Assembly (NCBI GenBank): GCA_043228905.1
Contig: JBHGNT010000047.1
Coordinates: 1-64,000, forward strand
DNA length: 64,000 nucleotides
Direction of reading: 5' to 3'
Source: Azolla caroliniana
Lineage: Eukaryota; Polypodiophyta
Shown: positions 24,801-37,200 of the stretch, piece after piece
Numbering within the stretch: the stretch's first letter is position 1
Layout of the letters: every line of letters begins with the position of its first letter
The notes under the pieces: model-generated
The model's database searches: none
What the model saw: the letters and a program-made list of their open reading frames with translations, nothing else
Told to the model about the DNA's origin: nothing
Made by a program: the position numbers and the translations under genes

Positions 24801-25919
24801 CAGTAGCATTTTGCATCCGGTCGGGGTTGTTAACCATACGTCTCCTATGCCGGCAATCCGGCACGTACCTTCATTTCCCATCCGAACGCAGCCATGTTCA
24901 CCGGCTGTGTAGGATGAGAAGTATCTACTTTCCGGGGTCAGGTGGAACGACGCTCCGGAATCGACCACCCAGGTAGTCTCATCGCCGGCAATGTTTAGTT
25001 CACCTTCTTCGGTGATGAGCATGATCTCCTCTTCACTTGCCGCGAGTGCCGTCGTTCCTTTACGGTCCTGCCCTCGCCGATCCGGACCTCTCCGGTCCGT
25101 GGCTCCCCGGTATGCACCGTTTCTCTCCGGTGACTTCTTCGAATCGGTGTCGTCGGCTCCGTTGTCTTTTCGGTAATGCCGACAATTCTTCCGGAAGTGC
25201 CCCGGCTTCCCACAGTGGAAGCATGTGGGTCTTCCTCTTGACTGCGACCGGGTCCCCGACTTCTCCCGTCTTTGCGGACTCCGGTTCCATTGTCTTCCCC
25301 GTTCCGATTCGGTAAGCAGCGCCTTCGAGTCGGAGGCCGGTTCTTTATCTCTCCGACGCGCTTCTTCGTTCAAAATACTTGTCTTTACCGTTTGTAGGGA
25401 CAAGTTATCTTCGGTGCAGGAGGTGCTGAGAGTCACCACCAAGTTCTCCCAGCTGTCCGGCAATGTACACATCAGGATGATGGCTTGCATTGCATCCTCC
25501 AACGGGAACTTGATCGCCGCAAGCTGGTTCACGAATCCCATGAACGTGCTTACGTGTTCCACCATACTCTCGCCGTCCCGGTACTTGAGGTTCACTATCT
25601 TTCTCATCAGGGAGGTCCGGTTCAACGCATTCTTCCTCTCGTAGAGGCCCGACAGCTTCCTCCACATCTCATATGCGTTGGTGTCGTTCGCCACGTGTTG
25701 TAGAACGCTCACGTCGACGTATTGCCGAATGGTTGCAACGGCTTTCCGGTTCAGAAGCCTCCACTCCGTCTCAAGTACCCCCTTGGGTATTTCCGACCTG
25801 TCGATCGGTTCATACAGGTCCCGAACAATGAGCAGATCCTCCATCTTTATCTTCCAGTCGGCATAGTTCTGCGCATTCAGCACCATCATCCCCGGCTGCC
25901 CGCTGCTGCCACCTTCCAT
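21846..25919 (-). CDS. copia 1 Gag-Pol polyprotein, intact frame, mutant integrase finger
   Basis: A 1357-residue Ty1/copia polyprotein in one frame without stops. I start at MEGGSSGQ; the frame opens 19 codons further out, but that part lies in the LTR and primer site. Gag covers about 1-230, with a zinc knuckle at 233-246 (C233, C236, H241, C246). Protease has DSG at 320-322. Integrase has H448, H453 and C478, but F481 where the fourth zinc ligand should be; copia 2 keeps cysteine there. The catalytic triad is D509, D571, E606. Between integrase and RT lies an acidic linker (about 735-805). Reverse transcriptase has D947 and YVDD at 1033-1036. RNase H has D1205, E1246 and D1281 and ends near 1340. 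In this family protease cleaves the precursor, Gag packages RNA in particles, RT/RNase H makes DNA and integrase inserts it. The C-to-F change is one base (TGC to TTC) and probably disables integrase zinc binding. CCGG-rich codons contrast with the AT-rich satellite. Confidence 0.95.
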   Translation of the reverse strand: MEGGSSGQPGMMVLNAQNYADWKIKMEDLLIVRDLYEPIDRSEIPKGVLETEWRLLNRKAVATIRQYVDVSVLQHVANDTNAYEMWRKLSGLYERKNALNRTSLMRKIVNLKYRDGESMVEHVSTFMGFVNQLAAIKFPLEDAMQAIILMCTLPDSWENLVVTLSTSCTEDNLSLQTVKTSILNEEARRRDKEPASDSKALLTESERGRQWNRSPQRREKSGTRSQSRGRPTCFHCGKPGHFRKNCRHYRKDNGADDTDSKKSPERNGAYRGATDRRGPDRRGQDRKGTTALAASEEEIMLITEEGELNIAGDETTWVVDSGASFHLTPESRYFSSYTAGEHGCVRMGNEGTCRIAGIGDVWLTTPTGCKMLLKDVRHVPEVRLNLISAGRLDDEGYTGSIRNGVMKFSKGSLIVARARKVNTLYLMNAWLCPEELNVAADTAGELWHKRLCHMSEKGMKRLAEDNLIPVKHVHLEKCTDFLAGKQNRTSFHSRPPTRRSAPLELVHTDVCQVETKSHGGAQYFVTFIDDHSRKLWTAPLKTKDQVLSVFKELHARVERESGKKLKAIRADNGGEYRGQFQEYCRSKGIRLEFTVPKTPELNGLAERMNRTIMERVRSMLAHAKLPKGFWAEAMSTATYVINRSPSVPLDGDTPQKVWTGKEVSYRHLKVFGCLAYVHVAKDRRGKLDPKTRPCIFLGYGDDEFGYRVWDPVDKKIFRSRDIIFMEDKTLADWESEKKMKSSKSTGEDQLYEEQSRPARDRLALEDPAEDGEETEPAEEDENNTGTGPDPEMDSDEEESEEPVTEAPERRYPLRERRAPRRFPEPEHVLLTDEGEPESFEEAKHDTHSRRWLSAMQEEMDSLHENHTYELVELPKGKRALRNKWVFKLKPGDAGNPPRYKARIVVKGFQQKKGVDFDEIFAPVVKMTSIRTVLSIAASMDLEVEQMDVKTTFLHGDLDEEIYMQQPEGFEKKGKEHLVCRLKKSLYGLKQAPRQWYRKFDSFMTDEGYLKTQSDHCVFVKKYEGGDFLILLLYVDDMLIVGRDQVKIRMLKKALHRTFSMKDLGPARQILGMHIIRDRKKKQLWLSQEKYVTKVLHRFNMSEARPVGSTLPANCKLSSKQSPKTKVEKEDMMKIPYASAVGSLMYAMVCTRPDIGYAVGVVSRYMSNPGKEHWNAVKWILRYLKGTSNMCLRFGSGKPELDGFTDSDMSADADTSRSTSGYVMTYAGGAVSWQSRLQKTVALSTTEAEYMAAVEAGKEIIWMKDFVRELGIRQEEYRLYCDSQSAIHLAKNAAYHSRTKHIQRRYHWIRERIEDKEFVLTKIHTDENGSDMLTKVLTPDKLEACRKRIGLARHPMPK

Positions 25920-25935
25920 TTTCTGTGTTACCGTC

Positions 25936-25947
25936 GCTCTGATACCA
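25936..25947 (-). other. copia 1 primer binding site (tRNA-iMet type)
   Basis: On the minus strand TGGTATCAGAGC lies three bases after the end of the 5' LTR. This is the standard complement of the 3' end of plant initiator-methionine tRNA used by many copia elements to prime reverse transcription. Confidence 0.95.
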
Positions 25948-25950
25948 CTT

Positions 25951-26567
25951 TGTCGCAATTCCGTGCTCGGCCACAACCGAGGAACTGGATCGATTCACAG
26001 AAAACGGGAAATACAACAATGCACGAAAAACAATAGAGAGAAGGGTACACTGGATGTTTTACGTGGAAAACCCTAAATGGGAAAAACCACGGGAGTGCAA
26101 GACTCCAACTATCACTATACGCGGGAATGTACAATGGCGAGCTGCAAGGCGACGACCTTGAGCTCACTGTCCTCGCCACAGGCGGCGGTATTACACAGAG
26201 GCGTCGACCTCTTCCTTCCTCTTTCTCTCTCACTCTCTCTCGGCTGCTCTCACTTCGCTCCCTCTTAGTGGAAAACAGAAAAATGAGCAACAACACCAAA
26301 ACTGTTTGCCCTAATTCATATTTATACACATATGACTTTCGGGCTATTTACAAATATAGCTTCAAGGGCCCTTGGCAAACATATTCACAGATATGTCCCC
26401 GTATCCGGATCTCTCTCCGGGTACATACGGCATCCGGCTCCGTAACCGGGGTCTTCAGCATCCGGCTCCGTAACCGGGTACTCTTCATCCGGCGGTTCCG
26501 TAACAGCCTCCGGGCTTGCCGTCATTCATCTCCGGACATCCCATCCGGAGGGACCGAAATCCCAACA
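25951..26567 (-). repeat. copia 1 5' LTR, 617 bp
   Basis: This is the promoter-side LTR for the minus-strand element. It is longer than the 3' LTR by exactly 28 bp, because a CATCCGGCTCCGTAACCGGG-type unit is duplicated near 26430-26480. The satellite resumes immediately after it with CATACCTGGCTCG. Confidence 0.95.
26319..26326 (-). promoter_or_regulatory. TATA-like box of the copia 1 LTR promoter
   Basis: On the minus strand TATAAATA sits inside the 5' LTR between the CCGG-rich U3 part and the AGGGCAAACAG segment. The counterpart at 21615-21622 and that of copia 2 near 60617 are conserved. The position fits the LTR core promoter; no transcript evidence is available. Confidence 0.6.
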
Positions 26568-28320
26568 CATACCTGGCTCGTGTAATATAGGATTTTTGTG
26601 TTCAAACATGCGAATCGAAGCTAACAACGCTAGCTATAATATGGAATTAAAAAATCAAGATTTTGAAACTCAGGTCGAGAGACATGACGAAATTAGCAAA
26701 TTTGAGGAGTGAGTTGAGAAGAGCCCTTGAGTAAATGAAAATGTTCATACCTGGCTCGTGTCATATCGGATTTTTGTGTTCAAACATGCGAATCGAAGCT
26801 AACAATGCTAGCTATGATATGAAATTAAAAAATCAAGATTTTGAAACTCAAGTCGAGAGACATGACGAAATTAGCAAACATGAGGAGGGAGTTGAGAGGA
26901 GCCCTTGAGTAAATTAAAATGTTCATACCTGGCTCGTGTGATATCGGATTTTTGTGTTCAAACATGTGAATCGAAGCTAACAACGCTATCTATAATATGG
27001 AATTAAAAAATCAAGATTTTGAAAACACAGATCGAAAGACATGACGAAATTACCAAATTTGAGGAGTGAGTTGAGAAGAGGCCTTGAGTAAATGAAAATG
27101 TTCATACCTGGCTCGTGTCATATCGGATTTTTGTGTTCAAACATGCGAATCGAAGCTAACAACGCTAGCTATGATATGGAAATAAAAAATCAAGATTTTG
27201 AAACTCAGGTCGAGAGAGATGACGAAATTAGCAAACATGAGCAGGGAGTTCAGAGGAGCCCTTGAGTAAATTAAAATGTTCATACCTGCCTCGTGTCATA
27301 TCGGATTTTTGTGTTCAAACATGCGTATCGAAGCTAACAACACTAGCTATGATATGGAATTAAAAAATCAAGATTTTGAAACTCAGGTCGAGAGACAAGA
27401 GGAAATTACCAAATTTGAGGAGTGAGTTGAGAGAAGCCCTTGAGTAAATCAAAAGGTTCATACTTCGCTCGTGTAATATTGGATTTTTGTGTTCAAACAT
27501 GCGAATCGAAGCTTACAACACTAGCTACGATATGGAATTAAAAAATCAAAATTTTGAAACTCAGGTCGAGAGACATGACGAAATTACCAAATTTGAGGAG
27601 GGTGTTGAGAGAAGCCCTTGAGTAAATTAAAATGTTCATACCTGGCTCGTGTAATATGGGATTTTTGTGTTCAAACATGCGAATCGAAGCTAACAACACT
27701 AGCTATGATATGGAATTAAAAAATCAACATTTTGAAAGTCAGGTCGAGAGATATGATGAAATAACCAAATTTGAGGAGTGAGTTGAAAAGAGCCCTTGAG
27801 TAAATGGAAATGTTCAGACCTGGCTCGTGTGATATTGGATTTTTGTGTTCAAACATGCGAATCGAAGCTAATAACGCTAGCTATGATATGGAATTAAAAA
27901 ATCAAGATTTCGAAACTCACGTAGAGAGAAATGACGAAATTACCAAATTTGAGGAGGGAGTTGAGAAGAGCCCTTGAGTAAATTAAAATGTTCATACCTG
28001 GCTCGTGTCATATCGGATTTTTGTGTCCAAACATGCGAATCGAAGCTAACAATGCTAGCTATGACATGGAAATAAAAAATCAAGATTTTGAAACTCAGGT
28101 CGAGAGACATGATGAAATTACCAAATTTGAGGAGTGAGTTGAGAAGAGCCCTTGAGTAAATGAAAATGTTCATACCTGGCTCGTGTAATATAGGATTTTT
28201 GTGTTCAAACATGCGAATCGAAGCTAACAACGCTAGCTATGCTATGGAATTAAAAAATCAAGATTTTGAAACTCAGGTCGAGAGACATGACGAAATTAGC
28301 AAACATGAGGAGGGAGTTGA
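26568..28320 (+). repeat. type A satellite, right of copia 1
   Basis: About ten monomers with type A ends resume in the same orientation and the same monomer position as on the left of copia 1, so the element interrupted one continuous array. No gene is visible. Confidence 0.93.
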
Positions 28321-28660
28321 GAAGAGCTAGTAGGTAAATTAAAATGTTCATACCTGGCTCGTGTGATATCGGATTTTTGTGTTCAAATATGCGAATCGAA
28401 GCTAACAATGCTAGCTATGATATGGAATTAAAAAATCAAGATTTTGAAACTCAGGTCGAGAGACATGACGAAATTAGCAAATTTGAGGAGTGAGTTGAGA
28501 AGAGCCCTTGAGTAAATGAAAATGTTCATACCTGGCTCGTGTGATATCGGATTTTTGTGTTCAAACATGCGAATCGAAGCTAACAATGCTAGCTATGATA
28601 TGAAATTAAAAAATCAAGATTTTGAAACTCAAGTCGAGAGACATGAGGAAATTAGCAAAC

Positions 28661-31600
28661 ACGAGGAGGGAGTAGAGAGGAGCCCTTGAGTAAATGAAAA
28701 TGTTCGTACCTGGCTCGTGTGATATCGGATGTTTGTGTTCAAACATGCGAATCGAAGCTAACAACGCTACCTATGATATGGAATTAAAAATCAAGATTTT
28801 GAAATTCGGGTCGAGAGATATGAAGAAATTAGCAAATTTGAGGAGCTAGTGGAGAAGAGCGGGTTAGTAAATTAAAATGTTCATACCTGGCTCGTGTGAT
28901 ATCGGATTTTTGTGATCAAACATGCGAATCGAAGCTACCAATGCTAGCTATGATATGGAATTGATAAATCAAGATTTTGAAACTCAGGTCGAGAGACATG
29001 ACGAAATTACCAAATTTGAGGAGTGAGTTGAGAAGAGCTAGTGGGTAAATGAAAATGTTCATACGTGTCTCGTGTGATATCGGATATTTGTGTTCAAACA
29101 TGCGAATCGAAGCTAACAACGCTAGCTATGATATGGAATTAAAAAATCAAGATTTTGAAACTCAGGTCGAGAGACATGACGAAATTAGCAAACATGAGGA
29201 GGGAGTAGAGAGGAGCCCTTGAGTAAATGAAAATGTTCATACCTGGCTTGTGTGATATCGGATTTTTGTGTTCAAACATGCGAATCGAAGCTAACAACGC
29301 TAGCTATGATATGGAATTAAAAAATCAAGATTTTGAAACTCAGGTCGAGAGACATGAGGAAATTAGCAAATTTGAGGAGTGAGTTGAGAAGAGCTAGTGG
29401 GTAAATGAAAATGTTCATACCTGTCTCGTGTGATATCGGATTTTTGTGTTCAAACAGGCGAATCGAAGCTAGCAACGCTAGCTATGATATGGAATTAAAG
29501 AATAAAGATTTTGAAACTCAGGTCGAGAGACATGACGAAATTACCAAATTTGAGGAGGGAGTTGAGAAGAGCTAGGAGGTAAATTAAAATGTTCATACCT
29601 GGCTCGGATTTTTGTGTTCAAACATGCGAATCGAAGCTAACAACGCTAGCTATGATATGGAAATAAAAAATCAAGATTTTGAAACTCAGGTCGAGAGACA
29701 TGACGAAATTACCAAATTCGAGGAGTGAGTTGAGAGGAGCCCTTGAGTAAATGAAAATGTTCATACCTGGCTCGTGTGATATCGGATTTTTGTGTTCAAA
29801 CATGCGTATCGAAGCTAACAACACTAGCTATGATATGGAATTAAAAAATCAAGATTTTGAAACTCAGGTCGAGAGACATGACAAAATTACCAAATTTGAG
29901 GAGTGAGTTGAGAGAAGCCCTTGAGTAAATCAAAAGGTTTATACCTGGCTCGTGTAATATTAGATTTTTGTGTTCAAACATGCGAATCGAAGCTTACAAC
30001 ACTAGCTACGATATGGAATTTAAAAATCAAGATTCTGAAACTCAGGTCGAGAGACATGACGAAATTACCAAATTCGAGGAGTGAGGTGAGAGGAGCCCTT
30101 GAGTAAATGAAAATGTTCATACCTGGCTCGTGTGATATCGGATTTTTGTGTTCAAACATGCGAATCGAAGCTAACAACACTAGCTATGATATGGAATTTA
30201 AAAATCAAGATTTTGAAACTCAGGTCGAGAGACATGACGAAATTAGCAAACATGAGGAGGGAGTTGAGAAGAGCTAGTAGGTAAATTAAAATGTTCATAC
30301 CTGGCTCGTGTGATATCGGATTTTTGTGTTCAAACATGCGAATCGAAGCTAACAACGCTAGCTATGATATGGAATTAAAAATCAAGATTTTGAAATTCGG
30401 GTCGAGAGATATGAAGAAATTAGCAAATTTGAGGAGCTAGTGGAGAAGAGCGGGTTAGTAAATTAAAATGTTCATACCTGGCTCGTGTGATATCGGGTTT
30501 TTGTGATCAAACATGCGAATCGAAGCTACCAATGCTAGCTATGATATGGAATTGATAAATCAAGATTTTGAAACTCAGGTCCAGAGACATGACGAAATTA
30601 CCAAATTTGAGGAGTGAGTTGAGAAGAGATAGTGGGTAAATGAAAATGTTCATACCTATCTCGTGTGATATCGGATTTTTGTGTTCAAACATGCGAATCG
30701 AAGCTAACAACGCTAGCTATGATATGGAATTAAAAAATCAAGATTTTGAAACTCAGGTCGAGAGACATGAGGAAATTAGCAAACACGAGGAGGGAGTAGA
30801 GAGGAGCCCTTGAGTAAATGAAAATGTTCGTACCTGGCTCGTGTGATATCGGATGTTTGTGTTCAAACATGCGAATCGAAGCTAACAACGCTACCTATGA
30901 TATGGAATTAAAAATCAAGATTTTGAAATTCGGGTCGAGAGATATGAAGAAATTAGCAAATTTGAGGAGCTAGTGGAGAAGAGCGGGTTAGTAAATTAAA
31001 ATGTTCATACCTGGCTCGTGTGATATCGGATTTTTGTGATCAAACATGCGAATCGAAGCTACCAATGCTAGCTATGATATGGAATTGATAAATCAAGATT
31101 TTGAAACTCAGGTCGAGAGACATGACGAAATTACCAAATTTGAGGAGTGAGTTGAGAAGAGCTAGTGGGTAAATGAAAATGTTCATACGTGTCTCGTGTG
31201 ATATCGGATATTTGTGTTCAAACATGCGAATCGAAGCTAACAACGCTAGCTATGATATGGAATTAAAAAATCAAGATTTTGAAACTCAGGTCGAGAGACA
31301 TGACGAAATTAGCAAACATGAGGAGGGAGTAGAGAGGAGCCCTTGAGTAAATGAAAATGTTCATACCTGGCTTGTGTGATATCGGATTTTTGTGTTCAAA
31401 CATGCGAATCGAAGCTAACAACGCTAGCTATGATATGGAATTAAAAAATCAAGATTTTGAAACTCAGGTCGAGAGACATGAGGAAATTAGCAAATTTGAG
31501 GAGTGAGTTGAGAAGAGCTAGTGGGTAAACGAAAATGTTCATACCTGTTTCGTGTGATATCGGATTTTTGTGTTCAAACAGGCGAATCGAAGCTAGCAAC

Positions 31601-31740
31601 GCTAGCTATGATATGGAATTAAAAAATAAAGATTTTGAAACTCAGGTCGAGAGACATGACGAAATTACCAAATTTGAGGAGGGAGTTGAGAAGAGCTAGG
31701 AGGTAAATTAAAATGTTCATACCTGGCTCGGATTTTTGTG
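28661..31740 (+). repeat. twelve-monomer-lag duplication (2124 bp offset)
   Basis: About 950 bp at 28661-29615 recur at 30785-31740. Shared markers include a CACGAGGAGGGAGTAGAG monomer, a GTTCGTACC monomer, a one-base-short A-tract monomer with TTGAAATTCGGG, GAGCGGGTTAGTAAATT, and a TTGATAAATC monomer. The lag is 12 monomers less 12 bp of private deletions. Confidence 0.8.
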
Positions 31741-34255
31741 TTCAAACATGCAAATCGAAGCTAACAACGCTAGCTATGATATGGAATTAAAAAATCAAGA
31801 ATTTGCAACTCAGGTCGAGAGACATGACGAAATTACCAAATTTGAGGAGTGAGTTGAGAAGAGCTAGGAGGTAAATTAAAGTGTTCATACCTGGCTCTTG
31901 TGACATCGGATTTTTGTGTTCAAACATGCGATTCGAAGCTAACAACGCTAGCTATGATATGGAATTAAAAAATCAAGATTTTGAAACTCAGGTCGAGAGA
32001 CATGACGAAATTAGCAAACATGAGGAGGGAGTAGAGAGGAGCCCTTGAGTAAATGAAAATGTTCATACCTGGCTCGTGTGATATCGGATTTTTGTGTTCA
32101 AACATGCGAATTGAAGCTAGCAATGCTAGCTATGATATGGAATTAAAAAATCAAGATTTTGAAACTCAGGTCGAGAGACATGAGGAAATTACCAAATTTG
32201 AGGAGTGAGTTGAGAGAAGCGCTTGAGTAAATCAAAAGGTTTATACCTGGCTCGTGTAATATTAGATTTTTGTGTTCAAACATGCGAATCGAAGCTTACA
32301 ACACTAGCTACGATATGGAATTTAAAAATCAAGATTTTGAAACTCAGGTCGAGAGACATGACGAAATTACCAAATTCGAGGAGTGAGTTGAGAGGAGCCC
32401 TTGAGTAAATGAAAATGTTCATACCTGGCTCGTGTGATATCGGATTTTTGTGTTCAAACATGCGAATCGAAGCTAACAACGCTAGCTATGATATGGAATT
32501 AAAAAATCAAGATTTTGAAACTCAGGTCGAGAGACATGACGAAATTAGCAAAGATGAGGAGGGAGTAGAGAGGAGCCCTTGAGTAAATGAAAATGTTCAT
32601 ACCTGGCTTGTGTGATATCGGATTTTTTTGTTCAAACATGCGAATCGAAGCTAACAACGCTAGCTATGATATGGAATTAAAAAATCAAGATTTTGAAACT
32701 CAGGTCGAGAGACATGAGGAAATTAGCAAATTTGAGGAGTGAGTTGAGAAGAGCTAGTGGGTAAATGAAAATGTTCATACCTGTCTCGTGTGATATCGGA
32801 TTTTTGTGTTCAAACAGGCGAATCGAAGCTAGCAACGCTAGCTATGATATGGAATTAAAAAATAAAGATTTTGAAACTCAGGTCGAGAGACATGACGAAA
32901 TTACCAAATTTGAGGAGTGAGTTGAGAAGAGCTAGGAGGTAAATTAAAGTGTTCATACCTGGCTCGTGTGATATCGGATTTTTGTGTTCAAACATGCGAA
33001 TCGAAGCTAGCAACGCTAGCTATGATATGGAATTAAAAAATCAAGATTTTGCAACGCAGGTCGAGAGACATGACGAAATTACCAAATTTGAGGAGTGAGT
33101 TGACAAGAGCTAGGAGGTAAATTAAAGTGTTCATACCTGGCTCCTGTGACATCGGATTTTTATGTTCAAACATGCGATTCGAAGCTAACAACGCTAGCTA
33201 TGATATGGAATTTAAAAATCAAGATTTTGAAACTCAGGTCGAGAGACATGACGAAATTAGCAAACATGAGGAGGGAGTAGAGAGGAGCCCTTAAGTAAAT
33301 GAAAATGTTCGTACCTGGCTCGTGTGATATCGGATTTTTGTGTTCAAACATGCGAATCGAAGCTAGCAATGCTAGCTATGATATGCAATTGAAAATTCAA
33401 GATTTTGAAACTCAGGTCCAGAGACATGACGAAATTACCAAATTTGAGGAGTGAGTTGAGAAGAGCTAGTGGGTAAATGAAAATGTTCATACCTGGCTCG
33501 TGTGATATCGGATTTTTGTGTTCCAACATGCGAATCGAAGCTAACAACGCTAGCTATGATATGGAATTAAAAAATCAAGATTTTGAAACTCAGGTCGAGA
33601 GAGATGACGAAATTAGCAAACATGAGCAGGGAGTTGAGAGGAGCCCTTGAGTAAATTAAAATGTTCATACCTGGCTCGTGTGATATCGGATTTTTGTGTT
33701 CAAACATGCGTATCGAAGCTAACAACACTAGCTATGATATGGAATTAAAAAATCAAGATTTTGAAACTCAGGTCGAGAGACATGAGGAAATTACCAAATT
33801 TGAGGAGTGAGTTGAGAGAAGCCCTTGAGTAAATCAAAAGGTTTATACCTGGCTCGTGTAATATTAGATTTTTGTGTTCAAACATGCGAATCGAAGCTTA
33901 CAACACTAGCTACGATATGGAATTTAAAAATCAAGATTTTGAAACTCAGGTCGAGAGACATGACGAAATTACCAAATTCGAGGAGTGAGTTGAGAGGAGC
34001 CCTTGAGTAAATGAAAATGTTCATACCTGGCTCGTGTGATATCGGATTTTTGTGTTCAAACATGCGTATCGAAGCTTACAACACTAGCTATGATATGGAA
34101 TTAAAAAATCAAGATTTTGAAACTCAGGTCGAGAGATATGAGGAAATTACCAAATTTGAGGAGTGAGTTGAGAGAAGCCCTTGAGTAAATCAAAAGGTTT
34201 ATACCTGGCTCGTGTAATATTAGATTTTTGTGTTCAAACATGCGAATCGAAGCTT
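29640..34255 (+). repeat. 26-monomer higher-order unit, copy 1 (4616 bp)
   Basis: Every marker tested recurs exactly 4616 bp downstream: 29921 matches 34537, 30507 matches 35123, 31040 matches 35656, 32223 matches 36839, 33166 matches 37782 and 33825 matches 38441. The length is 26 x 178 less 12 bp, explained by one 10-bp deletion (near 31730) and two one-base A-tract deletions. By eye the copies are nearly identical. Start and end are approximate. Confidence 0.9.
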
Positions 34256-37200
34256 ACAACGCTAGCTATGATATGGAAATAAAAAATCAAGATTTTGAAA
34301 CTCAGGTCGAGAGACATGACGAAATTACCAAATTCGAGGAGTGAGTTGAGAGGAGCCCTTGAGTAAATGAAAATGTTCATACCTGGCTCGTGTGATATCG
34401 GATTTTTGTGTTCAAACATGCGTATCGAAGCTAACAACACTAGCTATGATATGGAATTAAAAAATCAAGATTTTGAAACTCAGGTCGAGAGACATGACAA
34501 AATTACCAAATTTGAGGAGTGAGTTGAGAGAAGCCCTTGAGTAAATCAAAAGGTTTATACCTGGCTCGTGTAATATTAGATTTTTGTGTTCAAACATGCG
34601 AATCGAAGCTTACAACACTAGCTACGATATGGAATTTAAAAATCAAGATTCTGAAACTCAGGTCGAGAGACATGACGAAATTACCAAATTCGAGGAGTGA
34701 GGTGAGAGGAGCCCTTGAGTAAATGAAAATGTTCATACCTGGCTCGTGTGATATCGGATTTTTGTGTTCAAACATGCGAATCGAAGCTAACAACACTAGC
34801 TATGATATGGAATTTAAAAATCAAGATTTTGAAACTCAGGTCGAGAGACATGACGAAATTAGCAAACATGAGGAGGGAGTTGAGAAGAGCTAGTAGGTAA
34901 ATTAAAATGTTCATACCTGGCTCGTGTGATATCGGATTTTTGTGTTCAAACATGCGAATCGAAGCTAACAACGCTAGCTATGATATGGAATTAAAAATCA
35001 AGATTTTGAAATTCGGGTCGAGAGATATGAAGAAATTAGCAAATTTGAGGAGCTAGTGGAGAAGAGCGGGTTAGTAAATTAAAATGTTCATACCTGGCTC
35101 GTGTGATATCGGGTTTTTGTGATCAAACATGCGAATCGAAGCTACCAATGCTAGCTATGATATGGAATTGATAAATCAAGATTTTGAAACTCAGGTCCAG
35201 AGACATGACGAAATTACCAAATTTGAGGAGTGAGTTGAGAAGAGATAGTGGGTAAATGAAAATGTTCATACCTATCTCGTGTGATATCGGATTTTTGTGT
35301 TCAAACATGCGAATCGAAGCTAACAACGCTAGCTATGATATGGAATTAAAAAATCAAGATTTTGAAACTCAGGTCGAGAGACATGAGGAAATTAGCAAAC
35401 ACGAGGAGGGAGTAGAGAGGAGCCCTTGAGTAAATGAAAATGTTCGTACCTGGCTCGTGTGATATCGGATGTTTGTGTTCAAACATGCGAATCGAAGCTA
35501 ACAACGCTACCTATGATATGGAATTAAAAATCAAGATTTTGAAATTCGGGTCGAGAGATATGAAGAAATTAGCAAATTTGAGGAGCTAGTGGAGAAGAGC
35601 GGGTTAGTAAATTAAAATGTTCATACCTGGCTCGTGTGATATCGGATTTTTGTGATCAAACATGCGAATCGAAGCTACCAATGCTAGCTATGATATGGAA
35701 TTGATAAATCAAGATTTTGAAACTCAGGTCGAGAGACATGACGAAATTACCAAATTTGAGGAGTGAGTTGAGAAGAGCTAGTGGGTAAATGAAAATGTTC
35801 ATACGTGTCTCGTGTGATATCGGATATTTGTGTTCAAACATGCGAATCGAAGCTAACAACGCTAGCTATGATATGGAATTAAAAAATCAAGATTTTGAAA
35901 CTCAGGTCGAGAGACATGACGAAATTAGCAAACATGAGGAGGGAGTAGAGAGGAGCCCTTGAGTAAATGAAAATGTTCATACCTGGCTTGTGTGATATCG
36001 GATTTTTGTGTTCAAACATGCGAATCGAAGCTAACAACGCTAGCTATGATATGGAATTAAAAAATCAAGATTTTGAAACTCAGGTCGAGAGACATGAGGA
36101 AATTAGCAAATTTGAGGAGTGAGTTGAGAAGAGCTAGTGGGTAAACGAAAATGTTCATACCTGTTTCGTGTGATATCGGATTTTTGTGTTCAAACAGGCG
36201 AATCGAAGCTAGCAACGCTAGCTATGATATGGAATTAAAAAATAAAGATTTTGAAACTCAGGTCGAGAGACATGACGAAATTACCAAATTTGAGGAGGGA
36301 GTTGAGAAGAGCTAGGAGGTAAATTAAAATGTTCATACCTGGCTCGGATTTTTGTGTTCAAACATGCAAATCGAAGCTAACAACGCTAGCTATGATATGG
36401 AATTAAAAAATCAAGAATTTGCAACTCAGGTCGAGAGACATGACGAAATTACCAAATTTGAGGAGTGAGTTGAGAAGAGCTAGGAGGTAAATTAAAGTGT
36501 TCATACCTGGCTCTTGTGACATCGGATTTTTGTGTTCAAACATGCGATTCGAAGCTAACAACGCTAGCTATGATATGGAATTAAAAAATCAAGATTTTGA
36601 AACTCAGGTCGAGAGACATGACGAAATTAGCAAACATGAGGAGGGAGTAGAGAGGAGCCCTTGAGTAAATGAAAATGTTCATACCTGGCTCGTGTGATAT
36701 CGGATTTTTGTGTTCAAACATGCGAATTGAAGCTAGCAATGCTAGCTATGATATGGAATTAAAAAATCAAGATTTTGAAACTCAGGTCGAGAGACATGAG
36801 GAAATTACCAAATTTGAGGAGTGAGTTGAGAGAAGCGCTTGAGTAAATCAAAAGGTTTATACCTGGCTCGTGTAATATTAGATTTTTGTGTTCAAACATG
36901 CGAATCGAAGCTTACAACACTAGCTACGATATGGAATTTAAAAATCAAGATTTTGAAACTCAGGTCGAGAGACATGACGAAATTACCAAATTCGAGGAGT
37001 GAGTTGAGAGGAGCCCTTGAGTAAATGAAAATGTTCATACCTGGCTCGTGTGATATCGGATTTTTGTGTTCAAACATGCGAATCGAAGCTAACAACGCTA
37101 GCTATGATATGGAATTAAAAAATCAAGATTTTGAAACTCAGGTCGAGAGACATGACGAAATTAGCAAAGATGAGGAGGGAGTAGAGAGGAGCCCTTGAGT

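Larger units (their letters stand above)
21247..26567 (-). mobile_element. Ty1/copia LTR retrotransposon 1, full length
   Basis: A complete 5321-bp element on the minus strand, inserted in type A satellite. Read on the minus strand the order is 5' LTR (25951-26567), tRNA-iMet primer binding site, one gag-pol frame, polypurine tract and 3' LTR (21247-21835). LTRs begin TGTTG and end GCGACA. Domain order protease, integrase, reverse transcriptase, RNase H defines Ty1/copia. The single frame and iMet primer fit the plant Tnt1/Tork group, though the exact lineage needs a tree. The LTRs differ at about 6 sites plus a 28-bp indel, so the insertion is fairly young. A probable TSD (CATAC, AATAC on the left) flanks it. 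The coding frame is open, but the integrase HHCC finger is damaged, so the copy is probably not autonomous. Confidence 0.97.

Noticed and set aside
22150-25700. Several plus-strand frames of 60-163 codons inside copia 1, and their mirror images inside copia 2
   Set aside because: They are antisense shadows of the GC-rich gag-pol frame with no recognisable motif.
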